From the NCBI GenBank assembly GCA_045562555.1, contig JBJKVO010000011.1, positions 1 to 64,000 of the forward strand: a stretch of DNA of 64,000 bases, given 5' to 3'. Positions 47,409 through 56,401 of this stretch are shown one piece after another. The first letter of the stretch is position 1; the number at the start of each line of letters is the position of its first letter. The translations under genes and the position numbers were made by a program. The stretch comes from UBA2588 sp002339805 (GTDB lineage: Bacteria; Chloroflexota; Dehalococcoidia; Lucifugimonadales; UBA3495). The notes beneath the pieces were generated by a model. The model did no database searches. It saw only the letters and a program-made list of their open reading frames with translations, and was not told the origin of the DNA.

Positions 47409-48311
47409 ATGGCTATCAAGAAATATTCAGATCAATTGGATGACATACTAGACGTTAACCAGGAAGTTGAATGGGTGACAGAAGGATATGGAGGGGATCA
47501 AGGACCGACAGAGGGCCCGCTATGGTGGCATGAAGACTCAGCGCTGGTTTTCAGCGACATACATAACAATCGAAGAATAACTTGGAAAGACGGAGAAGAT
47601 GCTAAAGTTCTTCAAGATGGAAGTAATCAATCCAATGGACTGACCAGGGACATTAAGGGAAGGCTGGTTGCTTGTGAGCATATGACTCGTAGGGTAATTA
47701 GGCTAGAACACGATGGTCAAACGACTGTGATTGCGAATAGTTTTCAAGGTCGCCAGTTGAATAGACCGAATGATGTGACTGTGAAATCCGATGAATCTAT
47801 TTACTTCACTGATCCATGGAGCCATAGAGTCCCTCAAAACGAATGGGATTTAACACACGCAGGTGTATATAGAGTTAGTCCTGACCTGGGCACTCTAACT
47901 CTGTTGGTTTCAGATTTCGTATTTCCTAACGGAATCGCCTTCTCTCAAGATGAACGTTTTCTATATGTTAATGACACCAGAAGGGGGCATATAAGGTCTT
48001 TTGAGGTAAAACCCGATGGAACTCTAGAAAAAGGGACAGACCGTATTTTTTGTGACGTATCAGGCGCCGCACCTGGTGTAGCCGATGGAATGAAAGTAGA
48101 TAAGCACGGGAATGTTTATTGCGGAGGATCAGGAGGACTATGGATTATTGATCCTTGCGGAGCACCCTTAGGTCTCATTGAGCATGGCCATAACGCCACA
48201 ACTAATGTCGCATTTGGTGGAGAAAACTGGGATCAATTGTTTTTTACTTCATGGAATGCGGTTGGAAGAGTAAGTCTTAAAGTGCAAGGAGTACCAGTTC
48301 CGGTCGCATAA
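47409..48311 (+). CDS. SMP-30/gluconolactonase family protein (tandem copy 1)
   Basis: 300 aa beta-propeller hydrolase. EGPLWWHEDSALVFSDI carries the metal-ligand Glu, RPNDVTVKSDESIYFTDPW the Asn and an Asp, and PNGIAFSQDERFLYVNDT and VADGMKVDKHGNVYCGG the remaining sites. The family hydrolyses sugar lactones and related esters using a divalent metal. SD AGGAG precedes ATG 47409. The second copy follows 6 bp after its stop. Confidence 0.92.
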   Translation: MAIKKYSDQLDDILDVNQEVEWVTEGYGGDQGPTEGPLWWHEDSALVFSDIHNNRRITWKDGEDAKVLQDGSNQSNGLTRDIKGRLVACEHMTRRVIRLEHDGQTTVIANSFQGRQLNRPNDVTVKSDESIYFTDPWSHRVPQNEWDLTHAGVYRVSPDLGTLTLLVSDFVFPNGIAFSQDERFLYVNDTRRGHIRSFEVKPDGTLEKGTDRIFCDVSGAAPGVADGMKVDKHGNVYCGGSGGLWIIDPCGAPLGLIEHGHNATTNVAFGGENWDQLFFTSWNAVGRVSLKVQGVPVPVA

Positions 48312-48317
48312 TCTACA

Positions 48318-49217
48318 ATGCCAATTAAATCATTTTCGAACAAATTAAACGCTATATTAGATGACCAGCAGGACATCATAACTATCGGTACAGGTTTTGG
48401 TGGTAGTTATGGACCTGCTGAAGGACCGTTATGGTGGCATGAGGATGATTCACTGATATTCAGTGATATTCACAGCAGTAAGCGCATGTCTTGGAGACAA
48501 GGAAGCGAACCAACTGTTGTAGCTGAAAATACTCATCAAGCGAATGGTCTGACAAGAGACTTGGAGGGTAGATTACTTATTTGCGAACAGGCGAAAAAGA
48601 GATTAGTCAGACAAGAATCCGACGGCTCTGTGACTGTAATAGCTAGTAATTTTCAAGGGAAGCCGTTTAATCGGACTAATGATGTGGTAGTCACTACCTA
48701 TGGTTCAATATATTTTACTGATCCTTGGAATAGAAGAAACATGTTAACTGAATCGGACCTGCAAGTTGCAGGAGTGTACCGAGTTTCTAGAGATCTTGGC
48801 ACATTAACTCTTTTGGTATCTGATTTCGTGCATCCTAACGGCTTGGCATTTTCTCCGGATGAAAAACTTTTATACGTTAATGATAGCCGAAGAGGAATCA
48901 TTCGCTCTTTTGAAGTCACTGGGGCAGGAATATTAAACATGGCCAGTGATAATATTTTTTGTGATTTGAATGGTCCTGGATCAGGAGTGCCAGACGGGAT
49001 GAAGGTTGATAGTTTAGGAAATGTTTATTGCGGAGGTTCGGGAGGTCTTTGGATTATTGACCCTTCTGGAGAACCACTTGGCATCATAGAACATGGTGAA
49101 AGCGCTACAACTAATGTAGGATTTGGTGGAGCAAATTGGGATTTATTATTTTTCACAACTGAGACTACGGTTGGGTATGTGAAATTGAAAATTAAAGGAA
49201 CTCAGGTACCTATATAG
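48318..49217 (+). CDS. SMP-30/gluconolactonase family protein (tandem copy 2)
   Basis: 299 aa, similar to the preceding gene along its whole length (EGPLWWHEDDSLIFSDI, LLVSDFVHPNGLAFSPDEKLLYVNDS, PDGMKVDSLGNVYCGGSGGLWIIDP). A clear tandem duplication. The metal ligands are kept, with RTND replacing RPND in the second motif. No clear SD; translation probably depends on the upstream gene. Confidence 0.92.
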   Translation: MPIKSFSNKLNAILDDQQDIITIGTGFGGSYGPAEGPLWWHEDDSLIFSDIHSSKRMSWRQGSEPTVVAENTHQANGLTRDLEGRLLICEQAKKRLVRQESDGSVTVIASNFQGKPFNRTNDVVVTTYGSIYFTDPWNRRNMLTESDLQVAGVYRVSRDLGTLTLLVSDFVHPNGLAFSPDEKLLYVNDSRRGIIRSFEVTGAGILNMASDNIFCDLNGPGSGVPDGMKVDSLGNVYCGGSGGLWIIDPSGEPLGIIEHGESATTNVGFGGANWDLLFFTTETTVGYVKLKIKGTQVPI

Positions 49218-49234
49218 GAGTTTTATAAGTAAAT

Positions 49235-50008
49235 ATGGATTTAACTTTATTATCATGGAATGTAAACGGGTTAAGAGCCCAGCATAGAAAAGGATTTGTA
49301 GACTGGTTGAAAGAATGTTCCCCAGACATGATTTGCCTGCAAGAAATTAAAGCTCAAGAAGACCAATTGACTAAACCTATCAAAGAAATTGAAGGTTATT
49401 ATTCCTTTTTTCACCCAGCAGAAAGAAAAGGCTACAGCGGGGTGGCTCTATATACCAAACTTGAACCAATATCTGTTCAAAAAGGACTAGGGGACGAAAA
49501 ATTTGATACCGAAGGGAGAGCAATCATCGCAGAATATGAATCCTTTTATTTAATTGGATGTTATTTCCCTAATGGGCAATCCTCTCAAGAACGCCTGGAT
49601 TACAAGATGGAGTTCTATGATAAATTTTTAGAAGTAACGAATAATCTTAGGGCAACAGGCAAACCTGTCATCTTCTGCGGAGACTTGAACACTGCGCACA
49701 AAGAAATTGACTTAGCTAGGCCGAGAGAAAACAGTAAGACATCTGGTTTTCTTCCAATTGAAAGAGAATGGATAGATGAAGTAATCACAAATGATTTTGT
49801 GGACATTTTTAGAGAGTATAAGGATGAGCCTGGTTGGTACAGTTATTGGGATCAGATCACTAGAGCAAGAGACCGTAACGTCGGATGGAGAATTGATTAT
49901 TTCTTTGTTGATCAAGCACTCAGGTCTCAAGTAACTGACGCATTCATATTATCTGATGTTATGGGTTCAGATCACTGCCCTGTCGGAATATCAATAGACG
50001 TAACTTAG
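49235..50008 (+). CDS. xth: Exodeoxyribonuclease III
   Basis: 257 aa. LLSWNVNGLRAQHRKGF, CLQEIKAQ (metal-binding Glu), GYSGVALYTK, FCGDLNTAH and the C-terminal GSDHCPVGI with catalytic Asp-His are the AP-endonuclease/exonuclease III signatures. It repairs abasic sites. The 3' end overlaps the convergent hydrolase gene by 4 bp. Confidence 0.93.
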   Translation: MDLTLLSWNVNGLRAQHRKGFVDWLKECSPDMICLQEIKAQEDQLTKPIKEIEGYYSFFHPAERKGYSGVALYTKLEPISVQKGLGDEKFDTEGRAIIAEYESFYLIGCYFPNGQSSQERLDYKMEFYDKFLEVTNNLRATGKPVIFCGDLNTAHKEIDLARPRENSKTSGFLPIEREWIDEVITNDFVDIFREYKDEPGWYSYWDQITRARDRNVGWRIDYFFVDQALRSQVTDAFILSDVMGSDHCPVGISIDVT

Positions 50009-50874
50009 GTTAGGTGTTTATTTAGCCAGTTAAGAGCTTGTTTGTTGAAATCTGAGCAAGGCGAATGAGGTAATTCAGGGTATACCAATAGAGATTTAAG
50101 TGTTGGTATATTGTTAAATACAGGCTGAATTGTCTCCAATGGACATACAGGGTCTTTCAATCCAGCATTCACTAGAGTGGGGCATGTAATCCATTGGACT
50201 AGGTTAATCGGATCAAAATATTTTAAGGTTTCCATACTTTTTTCTTCTTCGCCCGGATTATTTTCAAAGTACTCTTTCAGTTCCACATAAGGCCTAGAAT
50301 CCAATGTCTTAGATAATTCGTAATGGCATAAGAAAGGTTCTTCAGCTACCGCGGCTTTGACGCGATCATCTAATGATGCAGTAGCTAAGGTGAATCCTCC
50401 TCCTTGGCTTCTACTCCACATCCCGATCTTATTTTCATCCACGTCCGGCTGCTCAGATAGGAAATCAATCCCGCGTATGCAGTCCATGTATGCACCCCTG
50501 TAGTAATACTTCGATTTATCATCAATATGATGTGTTAATTTCGTGGTAGTTTCTAGTTTCCAGTACCTTTCGCTAAGTCCTTGAGCCCTAGGAAATAAAG
50601 TTAGGACAGCGAATCCAGTTGAAGGCAGAATTGTGGGGATTTCTTTGATGCCTCCATATCCTGGTACGGCTAATATACCTGGCAGTTTTTGATTACCTAC
50701 ATGGTTAGGGACTGAATACCAGCCTGCGATCAAATCATTGTTAAAACTATTTAATTCAACATCATAAGTTGTGTATTCCCTATTACTTTTCTCGGGATTT
50801 TCTTTAATCGAAGCATTGATAGGAATATTAGATAATTCTTTTTTTGTGGTTTCCCAGAATGTTTTTATATCCAT
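50005..50874 (-). CDS. Alpha/beta hydrolase, acetyl-xylan-esterase-like
   Basis: 289 aa from ATG 50874 (SD AAAGGG); an ATG 16 codons upstream lacks an SD. Nucleophile elbow MWSRSQGGG, Asp in NAGLKDPVCP and His in LPHSPCSDF form the triad. The layout matches the AXE1/cephalosporin-C deacetylase family, which removes acetyl groups from sugars. No signal peptide, so it is probably cytoplasmic. Substrate unknown. Confidence 0.82.
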   Translation of the reverse strand: MDIKTFWETTKKELSNIPINASIKENPEKSNREYTTYDVELNSFNNDLIAGWYSVPNHVGNQKLPGILAVPGYGGIKEIPTILPSTGFAVLTLFPRAQGLSERYWKLETTTKLTHHIDDKSKYYYRGAYMDCIRGIDFLSEQPDVDENKIGMWSRSQGGGFTLATASLDDRVKAAVAEEPFLCHYELSKTLDSRPYVELKEYFENNPGEEEKSMETLKYFDPINLVQWITCPTLVNAGLKDPVCPLETIQPVFNNIPTLKSLLVYPELPHSPCSDFNKQALNWLNKHLT

Positions 50875-51001
50875 ACTGCACCCTTTAGGGACTCTTTGAT
50901 TTGAGTGAGCAATAGTGTACAACGGATGTTAATGTGGGTAAATTGTTGTTAATAGATTTAGAATGTACAATGCAAAAAGTTTTAGGTGTTAGGAGTATTT
51001 T

Positions 51002-51427
51002 ATGAAAGTATTAGTGATTCATGGGGCAGGAATGAATATGAGAGGAAAGGTCAACATTGAAACTTTTGGGACCATGACTCTTCCAGAATATGATGCAAAG
51101 ATTAATGAATATGCAGATGCATTAGATATAGAAGTTGAAATCATTCAGTCGAACATAGAAGGCGAAATTGTAAACAAGTTATACGAAGCGCATGAGGCTG
51201 GTTATGCTGCAGCTCTCATTAACCCTTCGGGATACACTACTAGTGATGGTCCGTTAAGAGCAGCGATAACACATGTTGGATTTCCAACCATAGAAGTGCA
51301 TATTTCTAATCCATCGGCAAGAGGTACAGTTTCTACTATTCAGCAGGTGAGCAAGGGATCCGTATATGGATTCGGTATATATGGTTACTATTTGGCTTTA
51401 AATGCCGTAAAGAATGTTTTGGTTTAG
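51002..51427 (+). CDS. Divergent type II dehydroquinase-like protein
   Basis: 141 aa, the usual size for type II 3-dehydroquinate dehydratase. VLVIHGAGMNM replaces the usual V-x-HGPNLN, INPSGYTTSDGPLRAAI corresponds to the NPGA-Y-TH-S segment, and IEVHISNPSARG keeps the catalytic-type His. The usual active-site Tyr in the lid loop (typically in PxxYG) appears as Phe in ETFG, and the substrate-binding Pro-Asn-Leu run is changed. The fold is likely kept but the normal reaction may not be. It overlaps the acyltransferase gene by 14 bp. No shikimate genes are adjacent. Confidence 0.65.
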   Translation: MKVLVIHGAGMNMRGKVNIETFGTMTLPEYDAKINEYADALDIEVEIIQSNIEGEIVNKLYEAHEAGYAAALINPSGYTTSDGPLRAAITHVGFPTIEVHISNPSARGTVSTIQQVSKGSVYGFGIYGYYLALNAVKNVLV

Positions 51428-53323
51428 ATCTTCAAAATCTAATATATTTGCCACGGAAAATTACAGACCTGAGATTGATGGGCTTCGAGCAGTAGCTGTT
51501 CTCCCAGTGATTCTATTCCATTCGGGGTGGACATTATTTAGCGGAGGATATGTCGGTGTTGATATATTTTTTGTGATCAGTGGTTATCTTATCACCACTA
51601 TTTTACTTAGGGATAAATTAGATAATACTTTTTCTATAAGCAAATTTTATATGCGTAGAGCTAGGCGGATTCTACCTTTACTGTTTACAGTAATGACTGT
51701 GTGTATCCTAGCCGCTTGGTTCCTGATGCTGCCTTGGGAATTAAAGAATTTTAGCCAAAGTCTAATCAGTACGACCCTATTTAGTTCAAATATACTATTT
51801 TGGCAAGAGGTGGGTTATTTCCAAATGGGGACGGAACTCAAACCTCTATTACATACTTGGTCTCTAGCGATTGAGGAACAATTTTATTTATTTTTCCCAT
51901 TTGTGTTTATATTCTTTGGGTATGCGAAAAGAACTAGGCTATTACTCGCCATCATACCTATATGCTTATTGAGTTTATTAGTGAGTGAATGGGGCTCTGT
52001 ATATCATCCTACTGCAAATTTTTGGCTCATACCTTCGAGAATCTGGGAATTATTAATGGGAGCTATATGCGCAATAGTACTTAGCAAATGGGAGCTCAAG
52101 GAAAATAATGTTATTGCTTTGCTTGGGTTGGTGTTCATTGTGATTTCGATCGTGTTATTTAACGAATCCACACGGTGGCCTTCCTTGTACACGTTACTAC
52201 CTGTAGTTGGCAGTAGTATGGTTATTTTATTTTCGGGAAAATCTACTTACGTATCACGCTTATTGTCTATCAGAGTATTAGTGGGAATAGGTTTGCTTAG
52301 TTATAGCGCGTATCTGTGGCATCAACCATTATTTGCATTTGGTAAATTATATTCTGAAATATATTCGGTCAAACTCCTTATGCCAACAATGATGGTAATA
52401 ATATTTCCTTTATCTTATTTTTCTTGGAAAGTAATTGAGAGGCCTTTTCGAAGCCCAAAGTCTGCTTTATACAATCCTAGGATCTGCGTACCTGTGTTGG
52501 TTATTTGGGGATTGTGCATTATTGGGTTAGGAATTGCAGGTATAGTTACTAATGGGGCGAGAAAAGATATTCGGGACACGACAAATATCTAGCATCGTTA
52601 GATGAAGACCAATATGTCCGATATGTTACTGAGAATTCAATTAATCTGAAATTATCTGAGTATAGAGACCAGTCATTGAAGAATATTCTTATAATAGGAG
52701 ACAGCTATGCGCAAGATGTTGTTAATGCTATGTACGAAAGTGGACTTTCGAATCATTTTAATATTTCCACATTCCATATAAGGCCTTCTTGTAACAATTT
52801 GTATTTTAGTAGAAATGCTATAGATGGAGTTGCAGTCAGGAAATACATTGTTTGCCTGAAACTGTATCGGACAACTTAAAGTTACAGGATTTGATTGGGG
52901 AAAGTGATTTAGTTTTGTGGGCTGCGCATTGGCAATTATGGGAGACAGACTTAATACCTGCCAGTGTAAATGTAATGAAGGACTTTGGTGCTAAGGAAGT
53001 CTTAGTAATAGGCACTAAATATTTTGGTGATCAAGGAGGAATCAACTACAGACAATTATTATCACTAGAATATGATACTAGACTGGATATGTCGTTTGAT
53101 TTTCCTGAAATGAATTGGTAGTAAATGAGTAATGAAGAATCAGCAAAATTACCTATTTTATGACTTGCATCCATTATTTTGTGATGTTGGTAATCAGTGT
53201 CGTATTTTTGATGATGAAGGTAAATTATATTCCTTTGATGGTAGCCACTTAACTCCGGATGGAGCTAGGCACTTAGGAATTGGACTATCTTCTAATCGTC
53301 AAATCAGTGGGTTAATAGACTGA
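51414..53323 (+). pseudogene. Acyltransferase-3 / SGNH fusion, broken by four single-base deletions
   Basis: The intact first part (51414-52592) is a membrane O-acyltransferase with about ten helices, beginning YRPEIDGLRAVAVLPVILFHSG and containing HTWSLAIEEQFYLFFP. A C-terminal SGNH esterase domain follows in other frames: block I IIGDSYAQD (from 52691) and the Asp-His block DGSHLTPDG (from 53238). The frame is restored by adding one base at each of four sites: the A run 52562-52565, about 52847-52853, after 53112 and after 53129. Intact length would be about 637 aa. The family acetylates surface polysaccharides. All four lesions are deletions, so sequencing error and real decay both remain possible. 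Confidence 0.75.
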
Positions 53324-53335
53324 GCCGTTGTGACC

Positions 53336-53521
53336 TTAACCACATCTCAGACATCTTCGTTCGGTGAAGATTTCATCCTGTTGTGTGGGTTCAGTTAAAG
53401 CATAGTCTAAAAGAATTCTTACCACTTTATCGGTAGATCGAATTTTATATTTTTCTTGGATTGATTCAATGAATTTTGCTTGATCTGGATTAAGTTGAAT
53501 TTCCATATTTATCTTGTCCAT
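53336..53521 (-). CDS. Small ribbon-helix-helix-like protein
   Basis: 61 aa after SD AAAAGG. A strand-like MEIQLNPDQ followed by two helices (QAKFIESIQEKYK and DKVVRILLDYAL) resembles CopG/Arc-type DNA-binding domains. The C-terminus RRCLRCG adds a Cys pair. It lies 41 bp downstream of tRNA-Glu on the same strand. A regulatory role is inference; no toxin partner is adjacent. Confidence 0.55.
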   Translation of the reverse strand: MDKINMEIQLNPDQAKFIESIQEKYKIRSTDKVVRILLDYALTEPTQQDEIFTERRCLRCG

Positions 53522-53561
53522 TCTTTTACCTTTTAAATGTTGCTAGTCTAGCGGTTTGTAA

Positions 53562-53638
53562 TGGTACCCCCGAGGGGATTCGAACCCCTGATCTTCGCCG
53601 TGAAAGGGCGATGTCCTGGGCCGCTAGACGACGGGGGC
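53562..53638 (-). tRNA. tRNA-Glu (anticodon TTC)
   Basis: 77 nt including encoded CCA. Acceptor GCCCCCG/CGGGGGT (one G-U), anticodon loop CTTTCAC with anticodon TTC, T loop TTCGAAT. It lies 22 bp downstream of argC on the same strand, so it may be processed from the nth-argC transcript. Confidence 0.97.
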
Positions 53639-53660
53639 ATCGCGCAATATTTTACTACAG

Positions 53661-54683
53661 TTATGGATACACGGCTAGCCCTTCTAAGGCCATTGTTTCA
53701 GGGAATCCACTCATCAAATTCATATTCTGTACAGCTGCTCCAGCAGCCCCTTTTACTAAATTATCTATACAAGACACCACTATAAGTTTCCGTGTTTCTT
53801 TGTGTATAACCGGATAAACTAAGCATTTATTGTTCCCAAGAGTGTGTTTTGTTTGCGGGGCGCTATCTGTTACATCAACAAAATATTTGTCACTATAAAA
53901 TTCTTTGTATGAGTCAACTACAGTATCCATTTCCGCTTCAGATATATCGTCATTAAATTCCGCATAACAAGTGGATAGAATTCCTCTCGTCATAGGAATT
54001 AGATGAGGTATGAAGGTTACGTCAAACTCGTCATCATTAATGGAACATAGTTCTTGACTGATTTCGGGCAAGTGTCTGTGGCCATTCACTGCATATGCGT
54101 GCACATTCTCGTTAATTTCGGAATAATGAGTTGTGAGGTTAAGCCCTCTTCCTGCTCCAGAAACGCCGGATTTACTATCTATTATTACATTCTTTTTAAT
54201 AAGATTGTTTTTTATAGCAGGTGCTAATCCAAGGATCGCACTTGTGGGATAACACCCAGGATTTGCAATGATATGCGACTGAGTAATTTCTTCTTTGTAA
54301 AGTTCTGGTAAACCGTACACAGCATTTTCTAGAAGCTCAGGTTTAGGATGGACAGTTTGATACCATTTTTCATATACCTGTGGATCTTTTAGTCTGAAAT
54401 CTGCGCTGATGTCTATAACTTTCTTTCCTTGTTCGATGAATGGTAGTAATGCTTCTGCGCTTGCCTTATGCGGTAGTGCAGAAAATACCATTTCAACATC
54501 GTCGTCTAATTCTTCGGTCAAGGTTAAGTCTAAGGAGGAAAGGTGCGGGAACACCTCGCTGATATTCTGTCCTGCAGCACTCCTGCCAGTAGCAGACACA
54601 AGTTCAACTTCGGGATGCTGAGCTATAATTCTTGCGAGCTCTGACCCTGCATAACCAGTTATATTTATGATACCGACTTTCAT
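53661..54683 (-). CDS. argC: N-acetyl-gamma-glutamyl-phosphate reductase
   Basis: 340 aa. N-terminal Rossmann start VGIINITGYAGSELARII and the catalytic cysteine in NPGCYPTSAILGLAP; HxHRHLPE-like NGHRHLPEISQ and PHLIPMTRGI complete the signature. Third step of arginine synthesis, reducing the acyl phosphate to the semialdehyde. The ATG overlaps the nth stop as ATGA. The other arg genes are not in the window. Confidence 0.95.
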   Translation of the reverse strand: MKVGIINITGYAGSELARIIAQHPEVELVSATGRSAAGQNISEVFPHLSSLDLTLTEELDDDVEMVFSALPHKASAEALLPFIEQGKKVIDISADFRLKDPQVYEKWYQTVHPKPELLENAVYGLPELYKEEITQSHIIANPGCYPTSAILGLAPAIKNNLIKKNVIIDSKSGVSGAGRGLNLTTHYSEINENVHAYAVNGHRHLPEISQELCSINDDEFDVTFIPHLIPMTRGILSTCYAEFNDDISEAEMDTVVDSYKEFYSDKYFVDVTDSAPQTKHTLGNNKCLVYPVIHKETRKLIVVSCIDNLVKGAAGAAVQNMNLMSGFPETMALEGLAVYP

Positions 54684-55456
54684 ATGCTTTCCTCCGGGAT
54701 TTCAGGAGAGTGTGGCACTATCCTTTTTCGATTGCGTGTTAGTTTATCATTATTGCTGCTAATTTTGGTTAGATTTTTTAGAAATGCAGTTTTGGAAGGG
54801 CACATGGCTGCTACTACGCAAGATCCGCACTTGGGGTTTTGTGCGGAGCAAGTTTGTCTTCCATGAGTGATTATTGCAGTATGGAAATTAGTGATTTGTT
54901 CAGGCAAAACTATCTTTTGTAGAAAGACATGTGCTTTGTCCACGTTCTGACTTTTCGGGATAATACGTAATCTTTGAGAAACCCGGTAGATGTGAGTATC
55001 AATTGCCATAGCCGGCAATCCCAAGGAAAAGTTGAGGACAATACCAGCAGATTTTGGCCCTATACCTTTTAATTGTGTTAACCATTGGATACCATCAGAT
55101 ACCGGTAAATTCTTTAAAAATTCGAGATTAAGACTTCCGTTTAGTTGGATTATTTGATTTAAAACAGATTTGATTCTAGGGGCTTTAACTTTTGCCAAGC
55201 CGCCGCGTTGTATTTGTTTTTCAATATCATCAATGCTGGCTTCTGCTACGTTTTCAAGTGTTCCAAAATGACTCATTAAGCTGTTATATGCCCTGCCAGA
55301 ATTTATGTCAGAAGTGTGCTGGGACAATATGGTAAAGACTAACTCATCTGCTGGTAGGAGCTTTCTTGGTTCCTGGAAAGGTCCATATTCGGAGGTGAGT
55401 TTATCTAATATGCTTGATATGTGATCACGCCGTGACGCTACAGAAATTCCTGCCAT
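54680..55456 (-). CDS. nth: Endonuclease III-type DNA glycosylase/lyase
   Basis: 258 aa, slightly longer than E. coli Nth (211). Helix-hairpin-helix LKGIGPKSAGIVL with the catalytic Lys, then AIDTHIYRVSQRL with the catalytic Asp, and the [4Fe-4S] loop C-x6-C-x2-C-x5-C (CSAQNPKCGSCVVAAMC). It removes oxidised pyrimidines. The extra length is a C-terminal basic tail rich in Lys/Arg/Asn. Overlaps argC by 4 bp. Confidence 0.92.
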   Translation of the reverse strand: MAGISVASRRDHISSILDKLTSEYGPFQEPRKLLPADELVFTILSQHTSDINSGRAYNSLMSHFGTLENVAEASIDDIEKQIQRGGLAKVKAPRIKSVLNQIIQLNGSLNLEFLKNLPVSDGIQWLTQLKGIGPKSAGIVLNFSLGLPAMAIDTHIYRVSQRLRIIPKSQNVDKAHVFLQKIVLPEQITNFHTAIITHGRQTCSAQNPKCGSCVVAAMCPSKTAFLKNLTKISSNNDKLTRNRKRIVPHSPEIPEESI

Positions 55457-55472
55457 AATAAACTTCTCGTTT

Positions 55473-56339
55473 CTAGTTTTGGGGACGGTTTTTTAAATAT
55501 TCCTCTAGCTCAGATAGAAGGTCTGAAGGTTCTGGTAAAGGAGACTCTAAAGATGTCTCGTCATACTTGTTCTCTAGGTTCTTAACATATTCACCGATTT
55601 GGTCGTCGTCTAGTATAACTTTTTGTAGCTCTGACCTGAAATGTTCTTCAGCAGACTTTAGAGATTTTAGGTCTACGTTTAAATCTAGAATTCTATTAAT
55701 GAAACTAACAATATGATAGCTTATTTGATGATTGGGAGCTGCCTGTAAATAATGTGGTGTATGTCCCCATATCGACGTGTAGCGAATACCTTTTTCGTTC
55801 AGCGCTGAGCTGATAGCTGTTGTGATTCCTGTAGTTCCTTGGTAAGTGGACCGACGAATTTTGTGTGAAGTAAGTATATTTTGTATATTAGGTTCAGTGG
55901 AAGAACCGGTGATTCGGGTGTCTCTAGTGTGGGGAACTGCGTCCATTAACGCACCGAGCTGGATCACGTTATCTACTCCCCAAGCCTCACAAAGTTCGGT
56001 GATAATGCCCGCAAAGGTTCTCCATTTTAAGTTTGGTTCCGTGCCTAAGAATGCTAATACTGATTTCTCATCGGCCGTGGATTCGCATAAGTATAGTTCG
56101 TTTTGAGGCCATGTAATGGTTCTGTTCCCTGATTCAGTAGAACGAACTATTGGGCGCTGGTGTGAGAAATCAAAGAATTCTTCTGGATCAATATCCAGAA
56201 TTTTATCGGAATCTAAATTCCTTACGATATATTTTAAAGCTGTGGTAGCAGATTCACCTGCATCAGGCCAGCCTCTAAATGCAATTATGAGGGTTTTTAC
56301 TTCCCTGTCAGGTTTTCTCATGTTTAGTAAATAATCCAT
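55473..56339 (-). CDS. PAC2 family protein (second copy)
   Basis: 288 aa. TLIIAFRGWPDAGESATTALKYI, FAGIITELCEAWGVDNVIQLGALMDAVPHTR and TSIWGHTPHYLQAAPN are typical PAC2 features; the pattern is closer to the canonical family than the copy at 45970-46911. A C-terminal helical part is rich in acidic residues. It ends 17 bp before nth and may share its transcript. Function unknown. Confidence 0.87.
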   Translation of the reverse strand: MDYLLNMRKPDREVKTLIIAFRGWPDAGESATTALKYIVRNLDSDKILDIDPEEFFDFSHQRPIVRSTESGNRTITWPQNELYLCESTADEKSVLAFLGTEPNLKWRTFAGIITELCEAWGVDNVIQLGALMDAVPHTRDTRITGSSTEPNIQNILTSHKIRRSTYQGTTGITTAISSALNEKGIRYTSIWGHTPHYLQAAPNHQISYHIVSFINRILDLNVDLKSLKSAEEHFRSELQKVILDDDQIGEYVKNLENKYDETSLESPLPEPSDLLSELEEYLKNRPQN

Positions 56340-56401
56340 TTTATATCCAATATTTTATATGAAATTTCAATAAATACACTTATGAAAATTCAGTCAGTTT
56401 A

